Shown here one piece after another: positions 18,890 to 29,055 of a stretch of DNA of 64,000 nt. The position numbers and the translations under genes are program-made. The number at the start of each line of letters is the position of its first letter. The first letter of the stretch is position 1. This DNA is from Byssothecium circinans. Taxonomy: Eukaryota; Ascomycota; Dothideomycetes; Pleosporales; Massarinaceae. Under the pieces are notes generated by a model that ran no database searches, was not told the origin of the DNA, and worked only from the letters and a program-made list of their open reading frames with translations. The stretch spans positions 539,516 to 603,515 of the forward strand of contig ML976989.1 of the NCBI GenBank assembly GCA_010015675.1, read 5' to 3'.

Positions 18890-20652
18890 CTATTCCAAGA
18901 AGGTGAAGAGATTTGTATGTACGACATTCAGAGCACGGCTCGCCTCGCGCTCCTCGATAACGCACGAGATGTTGATCTCGCTAGCACCTACAGAAAACAA
19001 GTCAGTATCTGCACAGTCTAACATGCTGAGGGGATTTTGACGCATTGGGAGGTTGTTGGATGATTTGCTTACCCTGAGAGATCATCTCGATGTTGATATT
19101 GTTGTCTCCTAACACGCTGAAGAATTTACCAGAAATGCCGATCATGTTCTTCAACTGCTGGCCCACGAGACTCACAATGGCCATATCGGGCACAATGTCA
19201 ATCGTGCCCAACGACCGCAGATCCGTGACCGCGCCGCGAAGATCCTGGTCTTTGATCTTGTACTCGTCCTCACCACCACCACTCAAGAGTGCGGACTCCG
19301 AGTGTAGAGCCATGGAAACATGAACTTCGGACGACGAGATGAGATCGACCGAAAGGTGCCAGCGATCAAGGATACTGAAGATGTTCATCAAGAAACCGTG
19401 GGCGCGGGTCCGCTTGTTAGAGTGCACATTAAGCACGATAACGTTGTGCTTGATGGTCACAGCCGTGGGGCGCTTGGGACGTTGGTGACGCGTGAGAAGG
19501 CTCGCGGAGCGCGTGCGGAAGAGCTTGGGGTCTTTGAGGGGGGCGGCATTGTCGATGTCGGACAGTCGTTCCGGGAAAATAACGGTGCCGTTATTACGGG
19601 GATTTTTCACGTTCTTGATGCGGATCGGAATGCGTGCGCGGATCACCTGCTCCATGGTGAAGGGATGTATGACTTCGGAGCCGTAGAAGGTCAATTCGGC
19701 TGCTTCGGATGGCGTAACTGTGGGAAGAAGGCGCGCGGTGGGGACCTTGCGTGGATCGGCAGTGAAGATGCCGTCAACTTCCTTCCAGATCTGGAGCTCA
19801 GAAGCTTGAATGCCGACGGCGACAAGGGCAGCGCAGAGATCGGTGTAGCCGCGTCCAACGGTGCTCAGGATGCCTCCAGGCACATTGCCAAAATAGCCCG
19901 TAATGACAGGCACTTTGTCACCGCATGCTTCCACCTCTTTGCCCAGAGAATCAGCAAGGTCCTTGTAGAAGGTGTCTCCCAAGCCCGTCCCCTTAGCCAA
20001 AGAAGGCAATTCCACCACATTGCTTGCATCCACAAATTGCGCTGGTGTGCCCCTATCATTCAACAACGCAGCCATGTACCGACAGCTCAGTTTCTCGCCT
20101 GTGCTCACAATCCTATTCTCAGCACGGCTTGTAACTTCTTCCAAATGCTGGGCGGATTCAAGGATCTTGACCAAGCTCTCACACGCCGCATTGACGTCTG
20201 TCTTGAATTCAGCCAGCACATGGGCATTCTTGAGCGTGCTTATGGCGGCCTGAATATGGTCTACGCGGATCGCTTCGACAATATCATCATAGGCGCGGTC
20301 GCCAGACTTTTCGGCGGCGCGGGCGGCGCGCAGGAGGCGGTTCGTGGTGCCTTCGACCTTGGTGTTGTTGCTGCGGGCGGAGCAGACAATGGCGGTGCGG
20401 TGGGTGAGGAGGCCAGTCCTATATCTCTATCAGTATCGAATCATGAGTTACACATTTTCTCCTGTTTGGACAGTATGAAAGAGGCTTTGGGGAGTGAGTC
20501 ACGTACTTGACGATGTCCGCTATATTCTCCGCAAACTTGCCCACACTCGTTCCCCCAAACTTGAGCACCTGCCAGCCACCCGGGAGGTGCTTTTCCTCCG
20601 TGTGAGCTATCCGCTCCGACTCATGCGTGTGACCGTTTGCGATAGACGACAT
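18890..20652 (-). CDS. HOM3: Aspartokinase (aspartate kinase), Hom3 type
   Basis: Three exons on the minus strand: 20652-20507, 20418-19073 and 18987-18890, giving 529 residues (yeast Hom3 is about 527). Donors GTACGT and GTAAGC; all phases close. N-terminal kinase motif KFGGTSVG at residues 31-38; further blocks STGEKLSCRYMAALL, ITGYFGNVPGGILSTVGRGYTDLCAAL, KEVDGIFTADPRKV, and FYGSEVIHPFTMEQ. The C-terminal third carries two ACT domains, ending MISQGASEINISCVIEE, where the last intron splits the Gly codon. It catalyses the first step of the aspartate pathway to threonine and methionine in the cytosol; the fungal enzyme is feedback-inhibited by threonine through the ACT domains. A TGAGTCA lies in intron 1. 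Confidence 0.95.
20495..20501. promoter_or_regulatory. Gcn4/CpcA-type site TGAGTCA in HOM3 intron 1
   Basis: A perfect TGASTCA element sits six bases inside the first intron of the aspartokinase gene, about 150 bp after the start codon. This is the target of the amino-acid starvation activator (Gcn4, CpcA/Cpc1), known to regulate HOM3 in yeast. No perfect copy is seen in the ~180 bp immediately upstream of the start. Function from inside the intron is inferred. Confidence 0.4.
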
Positions 20653-21555
20653 GTTTCTCGAAAATCCCTCTAAAGTCTCTATCCTTTCTTTGCAATCTCT
20701 TTCTTTGTGTATCTGGAAAGTTCCTATGAAAAATTGTAGTATAGGCAACTGTCCCAGCAATTGTATGTGCCGACAAGTAGGAGAGGTGTATTTGTGGTGG
20801 TGATGTTATGAATCAGTCCCTCCAGAAAAAGTTCAATCGCGGCGGCGGGCAGGGCAGGCATGTGGCATGTTTGGTGGGGTAAGCGACGGGAATTTCATCA
20901 AAGGATGCCGTGATTGGCGGCGTGCCTTGCGCTGCCACCACCATCCCGGGAGAGCGCTGCCGTCATCGGGTCCCTCAAAATCATTCATTGTTCTTGCGCA
21001 AAGCAATGAAAACGACCTCAGTTTGCGGGAAGAAATTAAACAAGCCTGAGCGCCTGGGCGCCTCAAGCGGCGGTCTTAACATTGGCGTTGTTGAGAAATC
21101 TCAGTACCCAGCATATCTGAAAACCCCGTCCGACCCCGGAACAATCATGCACGTTCGGTAAGTGAAGTCGGAACATGATGCTTCAATTTTTTCGTAGAAA
21201 TAAACTTGTGTATCTTAGAACTATTACAAAGGTGCTTTGCTCGCAGCCAGCAATAACGTTGATAGACGCCACAGAGAGGACGCCAGGCAGTGCTGAAAGT
21301 AACCCAAACTCCGCATTCTCCTTGTGCGGGAGAAATATCCTGACCAGTTGGCAATCCCGACGCCATGCATGTGTTGGTGACATGGAGCCAATCTAAACCA
21401 TGTGCGCCATATTTCAAACGACTAGAATCCTCATATCAAAAGAAAGGGGATCTGGCGGCAAGGGAAGCTGAACCTCCTGCTTCTCCAATCCTCCTGCACC
21501 CGCATCAATTCATATCTCGTTACTTGGGGGCGTTGAAACCCTTCACCACCTAACT
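20653..21555. other. Intergenic between Bur1 3' end and HOM3 start
   Basis: 903 bp without a supported gene. The part near 20653 holds CT-rich leader sequence of HOM3; the part near 21555 is 3' flank of the Bur1-type kinase gene. Small open frames here lack protein-like composition. Confidence 0.55.
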
Positions 21556-23259
21556 CTACCGTCTGTAAATATCTCGGTCGCGGTCGCGCCTCCGGTCAGG
21601 GCTTCTTGAGCGAGTTCTGCCGTCGCGCCTGTCTCGTACAGGATTGCGAGAGTCCACAGGGCGGCCGCGGTCTCCCCTGTACCCTCTGCCACGGTCAGAG
21701 CGATCGTCAGGATAGCCGTCGCGCGAGTGACCAGAATCCCTCGAGCCTCGTCGTCCATCTCTAGACCGCTCCTCAGGATCTCGTGACCGACGGATGTCTC
21801 GAGGACGTGGTCCATCGTCGCCATAGCTCGGAATGTAAGTATCACCAGGAGGAGCCCGTCGCTCACCGCCACCAGCGCCATATCGAGGGGGTGGAGGGAG
21901 AGGATGACGGCCTTCACCTGGAGGCGGCGGGAGGTTGCCGTGTCGGTGCTCAGCGCTGTTGCCCCAGTTTGGCCTACGATCCGGAGGCGGAGGAGGTGGT
22001 GGTCGATGATCGTATGGTGGACGGCGGTCATAGCCGCGCGGCGGTCGATCTACACCAGGCGGCCCACGATCTTGGGGTCCATGTCGCCTGTCGCCATTGC
22101 CGAATACTGGGCCGCCATTTGGAGGCGGGCCGGACCCGTTAAAGTCGCCGTTTGGACCACCGCCAACAGTGCCTCCTGCGGGTGCTGGGGGTTGTTTTTG
22201 CCCGCGAGCATTGCGCCTGTCGAGTTCGTGAGAATCGGAAAACGTGGGAATGTCTTCCTCGCGCATCGGTCTAGGGTTAGTCTTGAAGTATGGGTGATCG
22301 ATGGCGTCAATGGCGTTGATGCGCTTTCGCCAGTCGAGCATCAAAAGCTGGCTAATAAGATCGAGACCCTCGCGGTTGAGCTCGCGGAATCGCTGGGCGA
22401 GGTTGCCTGAGGAGGTTCCAAAGGATTTGACAGGTTCAGCACCGGGGAGTTCACTCCATCCAGGCATGCTCTGGTCATTTGGCGAGCCGACCAATTCGAA
22501 GATGATCTGAGCTTGATGCAGATCACTCTGTCCTGTGAGAATGGGCTTGCGCTTGAACATCTCCCCGAAGACACAGCCAGCACCCCACATGTCGATAGCG
22601 GGAGTGTAACGACGGAGTTGAAGCAACAGTTCTGGAGGGCGATACCACCTAGTTACCACGAGCGTTGTGTAGTCGCGACGGGCCTCGCCATTGCCTTTGC
22701 CTCGCTGGGGGATGGGCTCATCGTAGTGTCGCGCTAGACCAAAGTCTGCAATCTGGAGTCGGCCGCGATTGTTGATGAGAAGGTTGGCAGCTTTCATGTC
22801 TCGGTGGAGAATGTGGTTGTCGTGCAGGTACCGTAGGCCCTTGAAGAGCTGCAGCATGTAGCACTTGATCTGCGGCTCCGTGAAGTGCACGTCGGGATTG
22901 TCGAGCAGTCCCGAGAGATCGTGGTCCATGTAAAGCATCACCATGTAGAGGATGGCGCGCTTCCTGCCCTCCGTCTTGGGCCTTTCCACAGCCATCTCTT
23001 CCAGCTTCAAGCAGTTGTCGTGTGACAGCATCTTGAGGAGCTTGATCTCGCGCAGCGCCGTAATGGGGAAGCCGTCCTTCTCGTTGTGCATCAAAATCTT
23101 CTTCAACGCGTAGATTTGGCCAGTCCGGTTGTGTCGCGCTTTGTGCACTTCGCCGAAAGTGCCCTCACCGAGCTTCTGCAGCAGTTCGTACTCGCCGATT
23201 TTCGAGCATCCCTTGAAGCGCCGCTGGATGCCTTTGGGCGGGGTGGCGCTCGTCGCCAT
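21556..23259 (-). CDS. BUR1: Cyclin-dependent kinase Bur1/Sgv1 (CDK9-type)
   Basis: Intronless, 567 residues; start ATG at 23259 (GCC ATG GCG). Kinase domain residues ~24-340: glycine loop [12 protein letters not shown] lysine in ALKK, the CDK9 signature PITALRE, hinge MDHDLSG, catalytic loop [16 protein letters not shown], and activation segment [16 protein letters not shown] with the T-loop Thr. The PITALRE helix and the [12 protein letters not shown] insertion point to Bur1/CDK9 rather than Cdc28 or Ctk1. Bur1 phosphorylates the Spt5 C-terminal region and RNA polymerase II CTD linker to promote elongation and histone modification. The C-terminal ~200 residues are Pro/Gly-rich then Arg/Asp/Ser-rich ([15 protein letters not shown]), disordered. 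Neighbours: HOM3 co-oriented, NDUFB2-like gene divergent. Confidence 0.92.
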   Translation of the reverse strand: MATSATPPKGIQRRFKGCSKIGEYELLQKLGEGTFGEVHKARHNRTGQIYALKKILMHNEKDGFPITALREIKLLKMLSHDNCLKLEEMAVERPKTEGRKRAILYMVMLYMDHDLSGLLDNPDVHFTEPQIKCYMLQLFKGLRYLHDNHILHRDMKAANLLINNRGRLQIADFGLARHYDEPIPQRGKGNGEARRDYTTLVVTRWYRPPELLLQLRRYTPAIDMWGAGCVFGEMFKRKPILTGQSDLHQAQIIFELVGSPNDQSMPGWSELPGAEPVKSFGTSSGNLAQRFRELNREGLDLISQLLMLDWRKRINAIDAIDHPYFKTNPRPMREEDIPTFSDSHELDRRNARGQKQPPAPAGGTVGGGPNGDFNGSGPPPNGGPVFGNGDRRHGPQDRGPPGVDRPPRGYDRRPPYDHRPPPPPPPDRRPNWGNSAEHRHGNLPPPPGEGRHPLPPPPRYGAGGGERRAPPGDTYIPSYGDDGPRPRDIRRSRDPEERSRDGRRGSRDSGHSRDGYPDDRSDRGRGYRGDRGRPVDSRNPVRDRRDGRTRSRSPDRRRDRDRDIYRR

Positions 23260-23577
23260 GGCGGAGTGCGGCGAGGTGGGATGATGGTTGATGGTTGAGT
23301 GAGATGGGCACTTAGACAGCGTCGCAGTCGTCGTGTGGACTGTGTGGACTCTGTGGACTCTGTGGGGTGGAAACGGGCGTGTGCGGGTGTGGTTGGGGAG
23401 AGACGGTAGACGAGGCGGGCGCGGCCATAAGGTAGAAGGGGACTTGAGCCGGCCGGAGATGTTATTATTGTTGGCCCGGCATTACAACAATAGCAAACGT
23501 CTGCTGTGCTGTGCTGTGCTGTGCTGTCGACGTCTATCGCAAGTCGGAACAATATGTGGATCAATAGGGTAAGCGCG
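23260..23577. promoter_or_regulatory. Divergent promoter Bur1 / NDUFB2-like, with short tandem repeats
   Basis: About 320 bp between Bur1 and the putative first exon of the complex I gene. It contains a TGTGGACTC-type minisatellite (about 23334-23366) and TGCTG tandem units (about 23503-23526). No TATA box is evident. Confidence 0.5.
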
Positions 23578-23976
23578 ATGGCAAGCCTGCCAAGACCTGC
23601 ACATGCAGGGTTGGCTGATCGAACACCAACCTCACCTCATCGACCTCCACACGTCGCGAGCCATTGCACTCCACACCACGCAGGTAGGCATTCTGTCCTA
23701 TCGTCAACACCTTCGCCTGTTGCTAATACTGTCCGCAGGCTCAAGTTCTACCATGGGTCCCCCAAGATACCCACCACAGGGCAGTCACCCCATCCACATC
23801 CACGCCGTCCGGCCGCTCTACCGCTTCATGGCGACCGCCCTTCCCGCCTCCATGTGGTTTTTTGTGCGTATAGCGGTGCTTGCAGGTACGATATATGCTG
23901 ACAATCGCAGTTGATGTACCGCGCGAAGAAAGACGGGCCGGCCCTCCTTGGCTGGAAGCATCCGTGGGATCATTGA
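23578..23976 (+). CDS. NDUFB2: NADH:ubiquinone oxidoreductase B2-like subunit (NDUFB2/AGGG)
   Basis: The core is clear: exon 23753-23863 (or 23739-23863) and exon 23911-23976, joined over a 47-bp intron (GTGCGT...CGCAG). It encodes MGPPRYPPQGSHPIHIHAVRP, one hydrophobic span (MATALPASMWFFLMY), and the ending AKKDGPALLGWKHPWDH. That ending closely matches plant and animal NDUFB2 (YRAKQDGPVVLGWRHPWDG-like), a single-pass membrane-arm accessory subunit of mitochondrial complex I. Upstream, a 55-bp intron (23684-23738; GTAGGC, CTAATAC, CGCAG) is frame-compatible with an exon from ATG 23578 (MASLPRPAHAG...), which could encode a His/Pro-rich presequence; if not, that part is 5' UTR and the start is ATG 23753. 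Total 113 residues with, 59 without, the upstream exon. Confidence 0.82.
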
Positions 23977-24536
23977 GGAAGAGTGAGAAGACAAGGGCGG
24001 TGCAACACGATCGAGCGGCAAGGCCACAAATGGGAGTCGCTATATATATGGGGGAAGGGGCGCACTGGGCGTGGCTACGAAACGTCGATCGTGATATATG
24101 GCGGTGCCAAGCCAGGGTATGGAAGTCAAGAATCAAGAAAGTGAAATATTACGGTGCATCGACCCGTCATTCATGCTGGCTATCAGACGTCTTCTGCAAT
24201 CAGATGTGGTGACCCAAACGTCTGGAGAAGATTGACCCAATAAATGTTGTGTACTCCATAATGAGGCGTAATAATCGCCGTGATTTGTTCCAATGCTATT
24301 CGAATGTTACATGTAAGAGAGTGTGCAAGTACGGCACGTGGACGTAGGGTGCAATTCCTTAATACTATGCGGAGTCCTTTCGTCTGTTTGCTTCACAGAA
24401 CGAAGGAACTCCCCAGGGTCCTCAACTTCCTCCACTACCTTCACCGGTACAAGCTCAGCAAACACGCACCACAACCGCTTTACATCCTCCCCCCGTTTTC
24501 TCTCGACAGCATCATTACGTCTGTTACACTATCGCT
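23977..24536. other. Intergenic, no gene seen
   Basis: 560 bp holding the 3' flank of the NDUFB2-like gene and the promoter of the next plus-strand gene; the last 100 bp are CT-rich as in a 5' leader. No frame of note. Confidence 0.5.
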
Positions 24537-25542
24537 ATGCCAAACGTAATGCATTGGATGAATCCCATTAAAGAGTATTTCACCGCTGGTGCTCCCGCCG
24601 CTCGCAACCCCAATTCCGCTTCGCAACCTAGAGGTAAGAAGCTATTCACCCTAAGTCATGGGTCAAAAGTCGGACACGCTTTCCAACACTTTTGTACTAG
24701 CACTGTAATCACGCGCATTACTGACAACAGGCAGACACCGATACGGAGAACCAGTGGTCCCACATGGGATCTCTTGAAGACGAATCCCGTCCACAGGAGA
24801 CCGGCCGCCGCCGCCCCACCACTCCCAGACCCAACGATGCGGATGTGTCCCCCGTTGACGTTGAGGAGGAGCGTTCTAAGCTTGAGTCCTTCAGTAAGTT
24901 TCACCTTTCAGTAACATCTCACACGTGCGGCAATACTTCCCATAGTCAGGGCATGGCAAAACGTTACAGCACTTTTGCAATACCACTGCCATTACCTGAA
25001 TGCTAAAGCTGACCTTCATAGTGCCTTCCCTGCTCGGAAAAGACCTCCCGCCATGCGGCCCTGAAGTCCAAATCGCCTACGAAAACGTCAACAACATGAT
25101 CAGAGAACGCTGGCTTTCGCAGCTCGGAAAAGAGCCCTTGAACAAATCATGCATCTACGTCAGGCGCCAGCTCTTCACCCAGCAACTCGTGAGCCCGCCG
25201 TTTAACAGACCTGACCAGAGACATCGTGTCCCCTGGCGCCGTGAAATCGTATTCCTCTACGAGCTGCGCTGGATAGCATACTTTGTCCGCGAGTCCGAAA
25301 AGAACACCCACAGGGCGATTTTTGTTCCTCCCGAGCTCCTCCTCGACCTTTTGAACATGAGCACACATGTGATGCATTTGTGGCCTCCGTGGCATGCCAA
25401 GAAGAGGGCCCCCTCGCCTCGTGTGCCGGGCGTGGACGATGTGGATCCGGGTACTAGTAAGCCAACTGGGGATGAGGTTAAAGATGCAGTGGCTCCCGTT
25501 CAAAGGACGACGCCTCCGTCACAGCCCCCCTCCCAGCAGTAA
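24537..25542 (+). CDS. Hypothetical protein, 258 residues, three exons
   Basis: Exons 24537-24633, 24735-24893 and 25022-25542; junctions GTAAGA...GCAG and GTAAGT...ATAG close the frame (258 residues). The start is the first ATG (MPNVMHWMNPIKEYFTAG). Residues ~30-85 are polar and disordered. Residues ~86-215 look like a folded helical domain: CGPEVQIAYENVNNMIRERWLSQL, SCIYVRRQLFTQQLVSPPF, WRREIVFLYELRWIAYFVRESE and LLLDLLNMSTHVMHLWPPW. The last ~40 residues are Pro/Thr/Gln-rich. I do not recognise the family. Codon choice in the folded part is C/G-ending, as in neighbouring genes, supporting a real gene. Confidence 0.75.
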
Positions 25543-26033
25543 AGGTCACGGCATGGTCACCGCAGATCTCACGTCTGGTTCAAGCCTTCTTCTATGTAGC
25601 TCATTGATCTCTGGCCCGGCCGTGTATAGTGCGGCTGAATTCGTATGAAAATACGCCGTGTGGCTGTTTGGGTATACATTGTTGAAAACGTGAAAATCGC
25701 CATACTCTTGATACGCAGATGTACCTCTTATTGGACCCTGTTTGTTGCCGAACTGGTCGATAGCTTTCCCTCTTTCTTCACTCTCACTTCCTTATCTTCC
25801 CGCTCTTTCCCCTCTTTTCCCTTCCAACGAAGATCCTGCCATCTGCCCCTCCGCTCGAACCCCGCTCACTCACCTTCACCCCAACCTGGCCGCATCTTAT
25901 ATTCCGGCCCGCTACACTTTCCCGCCTCCTCCTCACCACAACATCACCACGCCTTTTCTGAATCCCTCCCACGCTCAGCTACGAAGCACTTACATACCCA
26001 TACTCATCACCAACGACAAAACATTCCGCCGAG
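25543..26033. other. Intergenic, promoter of the next gene
   Basis: About 490 bp. From 25790 to 26033 the sequence is strongly pyrimidine-rich (TTCCC/CTCTTTCC), the usual look of a fungal promoter-leader. No gene seen. Confidence 0.5.
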
Positions 26034-26646
26034 ATGGTTCAGTGGAATGCCGAGAAGGACCAGCTCGTGAGTCATTCATATCCAAGCAGTCCGGCGCGTC
26101 AACTAATCACCCTCAGATCCTCAAGGGTGTCTTCCAGTTTTGCGACATCAAATGCAGCGGGCCGCTCCTCAAGCACCTCGCTGAGATGATCGGCGACGGT
26201 ACGTCCCACATATCCATTCCCATTCTCTAAATCAATCTTCCAGAGTAGCATCTGTACATCACATCAAACTCTTGAATCCCACTAACCTCTGTCTCCTCAC
26301 AGATTGCACTCCCAAAGCCGTATCCCACCGCCTCAACAACATCAAGAACACAGGCAAGATGGTCAAAGGCCCCAACGACAGCACCACGTCCACACCCACC
26401 AAGGCTTCCCGCGGCGCCAAAGGCAAAGGCAAGTCTAAGGCCAAAGCCGGCGGCGGCAATGGCGAGGACCTCGATGGACCCCCGCCGTCCCCGACTCCGA
26501 CCCCGACTCCCAAGAAGCGCGGTCGCAAGGTCAAGAGCGAGGAGGATGTCTTCAACGAGGAGGAGCAGGAGGAGTCTCTCACCAAGAAGATCAAGAGCGA
26601 GCCCATTGGCGACGACGACGAGGACTTCCTCAATGCGGTGATGTAG
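26034..26646 (+). CDS. Small Myb/SANT-like helical protein with basic and acidic tail
   Basis: Exons 26034-26066, 26117-26198 and 26303-26646, giving 152 residues; donors GTGAGT and GTACGT, acceptors CTCAG and CACAG, phases consistent. The N-terminal 55 residues (MVQWNAEKDQLILKGVF, LLKHLAEMIGDDCTPKAVSHRLNNIKNTGK) have the spacing of a Myb/SANT-like three-helix module seen in many short fungal proteins whose second half is a linker. The remainder is Lys/Gly/Pro-rich (KGKGKSKAKAGGG, KKRGRKVKSEED) and ends acidic (GDDDEDFLNAVM). A nuclear DNA- or chromatin-associated role is likely but unproven. The sequence KVKSEED and KIKSEP resemble sumoylation consensus sites. Confidence 0.8.
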
Positions 26647-28425
26647 CGGGCGTGCATGGGATGTGGGCATGCTTCTTTCGGGTCCTTTAGGGCGTTTATG
26701 GGGTCTTTTGGGGGAGAGGTTGGTTATGGCGTGAATGCGCTTTATGTAGCAGTGTGCCAACGGTCATGGTACTATCTGAAATGAGAATCCTATATACCCC
26801 ACTTATTATACGAGACTGTGTCAATGGTGTATGATGAAAGCTCGGCAGTTAACAGAGTGAAGTGTGGGCGAGTATGGCGGCTTGCATGTTTGTTTTAGCT
26901 GGTATGGTGACTTAGACGCTGCCCATTTGTTCTCCTCTTTGAAACTGGATACGGGTACGATGCATTTGCAAGCTTGCATAACCCGTGCAAGGACTGTCCG
27001 ACCGCCGACCATATGCCTCAACGTCACTGCCATGGTATGGCAGGAGTCAAACACGCAACGTGTTCCACATGGCTGAACATGCATGTAGTCGCCTGCCGTC
27101 CCCAACGCCGATCAATACCCGCCCTTCACATCATCTGCCCAATCTATATCGTAAGATTGATTTTCGTGCCAAAGTTGCGTAAAAGTTCACGGATTCAGTT
27201 AGATGAACGAATGAGAAGGCATAGGATGAGGTTGGGCATGTTGAGGCTCTCTATGGATTATCGTTGGTCGGGAAGGATTTGGATTATTGGTATAGGTCTC
27301 TTTAGGCACTGTTGTCAGACTTGGCTACCTCAGATATATTACCTTAGCCATGAATCCTCATTAAACTACCTTTTGTTCAACAGCTGTATATCTCTCCAGT
27401 CGCTATACTAATTTAGTAGTCACGAGTGCGATTCGTCCCAAAGGCTATCGCCCCACGGGTGGTATACCAGTAATTAATGAGTAATGTGTATCAAGGATGA
27501 GGTCTTGGGAATATCTGATGTATACTTCTGTTTGATTGTTGTCTTATGATATGTCAGTTATTATTTTCAAATATATATCGACCAAGGCTGTTTATCATAG
27601 TACCGGGTTGCGGCACTAAGACGATAACAGAATCAATAAAGTCTCTGAGCACGTTATAAAGTTCAGCTCTTTGAGCCAGCGTTTAGTTCTTGTGGTGCTG
27701 TAGCAAGATGATTTTCCGCGGTAGGGCGATGATAATTCTGCTTAGTGGCAGGAGGCGGTGTGAACGAAAGTCATAGGCGCCCAATCTTGCTCTTCAATGT
27801 CATTGAACAGGTAGCGGAGTGTTGTCAGTGCGTACGTATACACGAAACGATCTTTAAAACTACCCAACTATTCGAACAGTTACGTTTCTCGAAATTGAAG
27901 GGTTACTTTTCGATCCTGTAGCATCGGCCAAGTACGATAATCCGTTTGCGTGAACCTTCAAAAGCTGTGGTAGACACTCGCATTTGCGACTGCAATTCAC
28001 TTCAAACAGGCATGGATCCGTAGACCCGCCAGCTTTCCATACGGTGCTGGCTTCAAACTAGCAAATTTTGCACATGTAGTCATTACAAGAGATTTCGAGT
28101 TCGTTCAAAATTGCCAGAGCGGTTTCCACAACTCATCTGTGCACGTCAGCACCCAGCTCAGCACCCAGATTTGCCACCACTATAAGTAACCCCCTCGATA
28201 TCCTCTAACATCGAACTTACCACTACAACCGTTATATATTAATTTGCACTCCAGCACCAAAGCAACCAATCCTCGCAAGCCTTTTTTACGCTCTACAAAA
28301 ACAGCTAGCAAAACGAAACTCAACGCCGCAAAACAATAGCCTCATCAAATCCACCCACGGCCATCCTCCCCACAAACCCCATCCCACGAATCCCCGGTAT
28401 CTAAACGACCAGCGCCGATAACAAA
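26647..28425. other. Intergenic, 1.8 kb, no gene seen
   Basis: AT-richer than flanking genes, with no frame of protein-like composition. The last 250 bp (28180-28425) look like a promoter and leader: TATAAG near 28182, then TATATTAA, then a C-rich, G-poor leader before the ATG at 28426. Confidence 0.5.
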
Positions 28426-28641
28426 ATGTGCTACAACTACGTTACCCATCATTCTCTCTGTGGGCATAGGGAATCAAGCACTAAACGGTGTGGCGATCCA
28501 CGCAGCTGCTAGGGCACGGTGGAAGTGTTCAAGTTCGATTCCAATGCACACTGTCCCCGCTGCGTTCAAATGATGGAAAGAGAGGGCCGGTTCTCTGGGC
28601 GATATTCTCCCCCGGGTCCCTGGCGAAGAGCGTATTATTAG
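28426..28641 (+). pseudogene. Small Cys/His-rich protein gene with in-frame amber stop
   Basis: From ATG 28426 the frame reads MCYNYVTHHSLCGHRESSTKRCGDPRSC and then TAG (28510-28512). Reading on in the same frame gives GTVEVFKFDSNAHCPRC and closes at TAG 28639-28641. The Cys/His spacing (C..C.H...C...C, then CPRC) continues logically across the stop and resembles short fungal Cys-rich proteins that start MC....Y..CGH and end in a CxxC pair. No GT-AG intron removes the stop. A TATA-like element and C-rich leader precede the ATG. I read it as a recently inactivated small zinc-binding protein gene; programmed readthrough or a 28-residue product is the alternative. Confidence 0.5.
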
Positions 28642-29055
28642 GCCATTGTGTCGTGCATGGAAGGAAAGCTGTAGGCTTTGGCTTCGTGTATAGTTCGAAG
28701 GCGGTTTGATGTATATTATCAATCACATTAGTCTCTGCTTCTTCTCGCCAACTCCTGCGTAAGAGTTAGCATGCTATGTGTTTCCGTGTCAATAATCATC
28801 TTTGACGCTGAAAACGTCCTCGATACTAGGTACGCGATTGCTAGTCGTGCGGTATGAAAAGATATGCGCCTGAACAAGAGCATAATGCAGAAATGTCAAA
28901 CATGATTGAGCAAACGTGTCGTCATTGGCGACCCTAGTCATCGACACGGGGTAGGTGTCGCCGCCATCTCTAGTATAATCGTAAATAAGTGAACAACACC
29001 GAGGAATATATGAACAAGTCTGTAAGAGCAACAACATAAGTATCGAAAAACAAAA
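28642..29055. other. Intergenic, 3' flank of the SNF2 gene
   Basis: 414 bp without a gene; short frames on both strands have no family features. Confidence 0.5.

Noticed and set aside
18497..19021. 174-codon plus-strand frame across the tandem repeat
   Set aside because: It runs over the decayed repeat and the antisense of the last HOM3 exon; repeat units are not multiples of three, so no coding repeat is implied.
19320..20510. 396-codon plus-strand frame opposite HOM3
   Set aside because: Complete antisense shadow of the aspartokinase exon; the minus-strand frame carries all family motifs.
28520..28560. tRNA-like B box (AGTTCGATTCC)
   Set aside because: No matching A box, anticodon arm or acceptor stem at the right spacing; the segment reads as the continuation of the Cys-rich frame.
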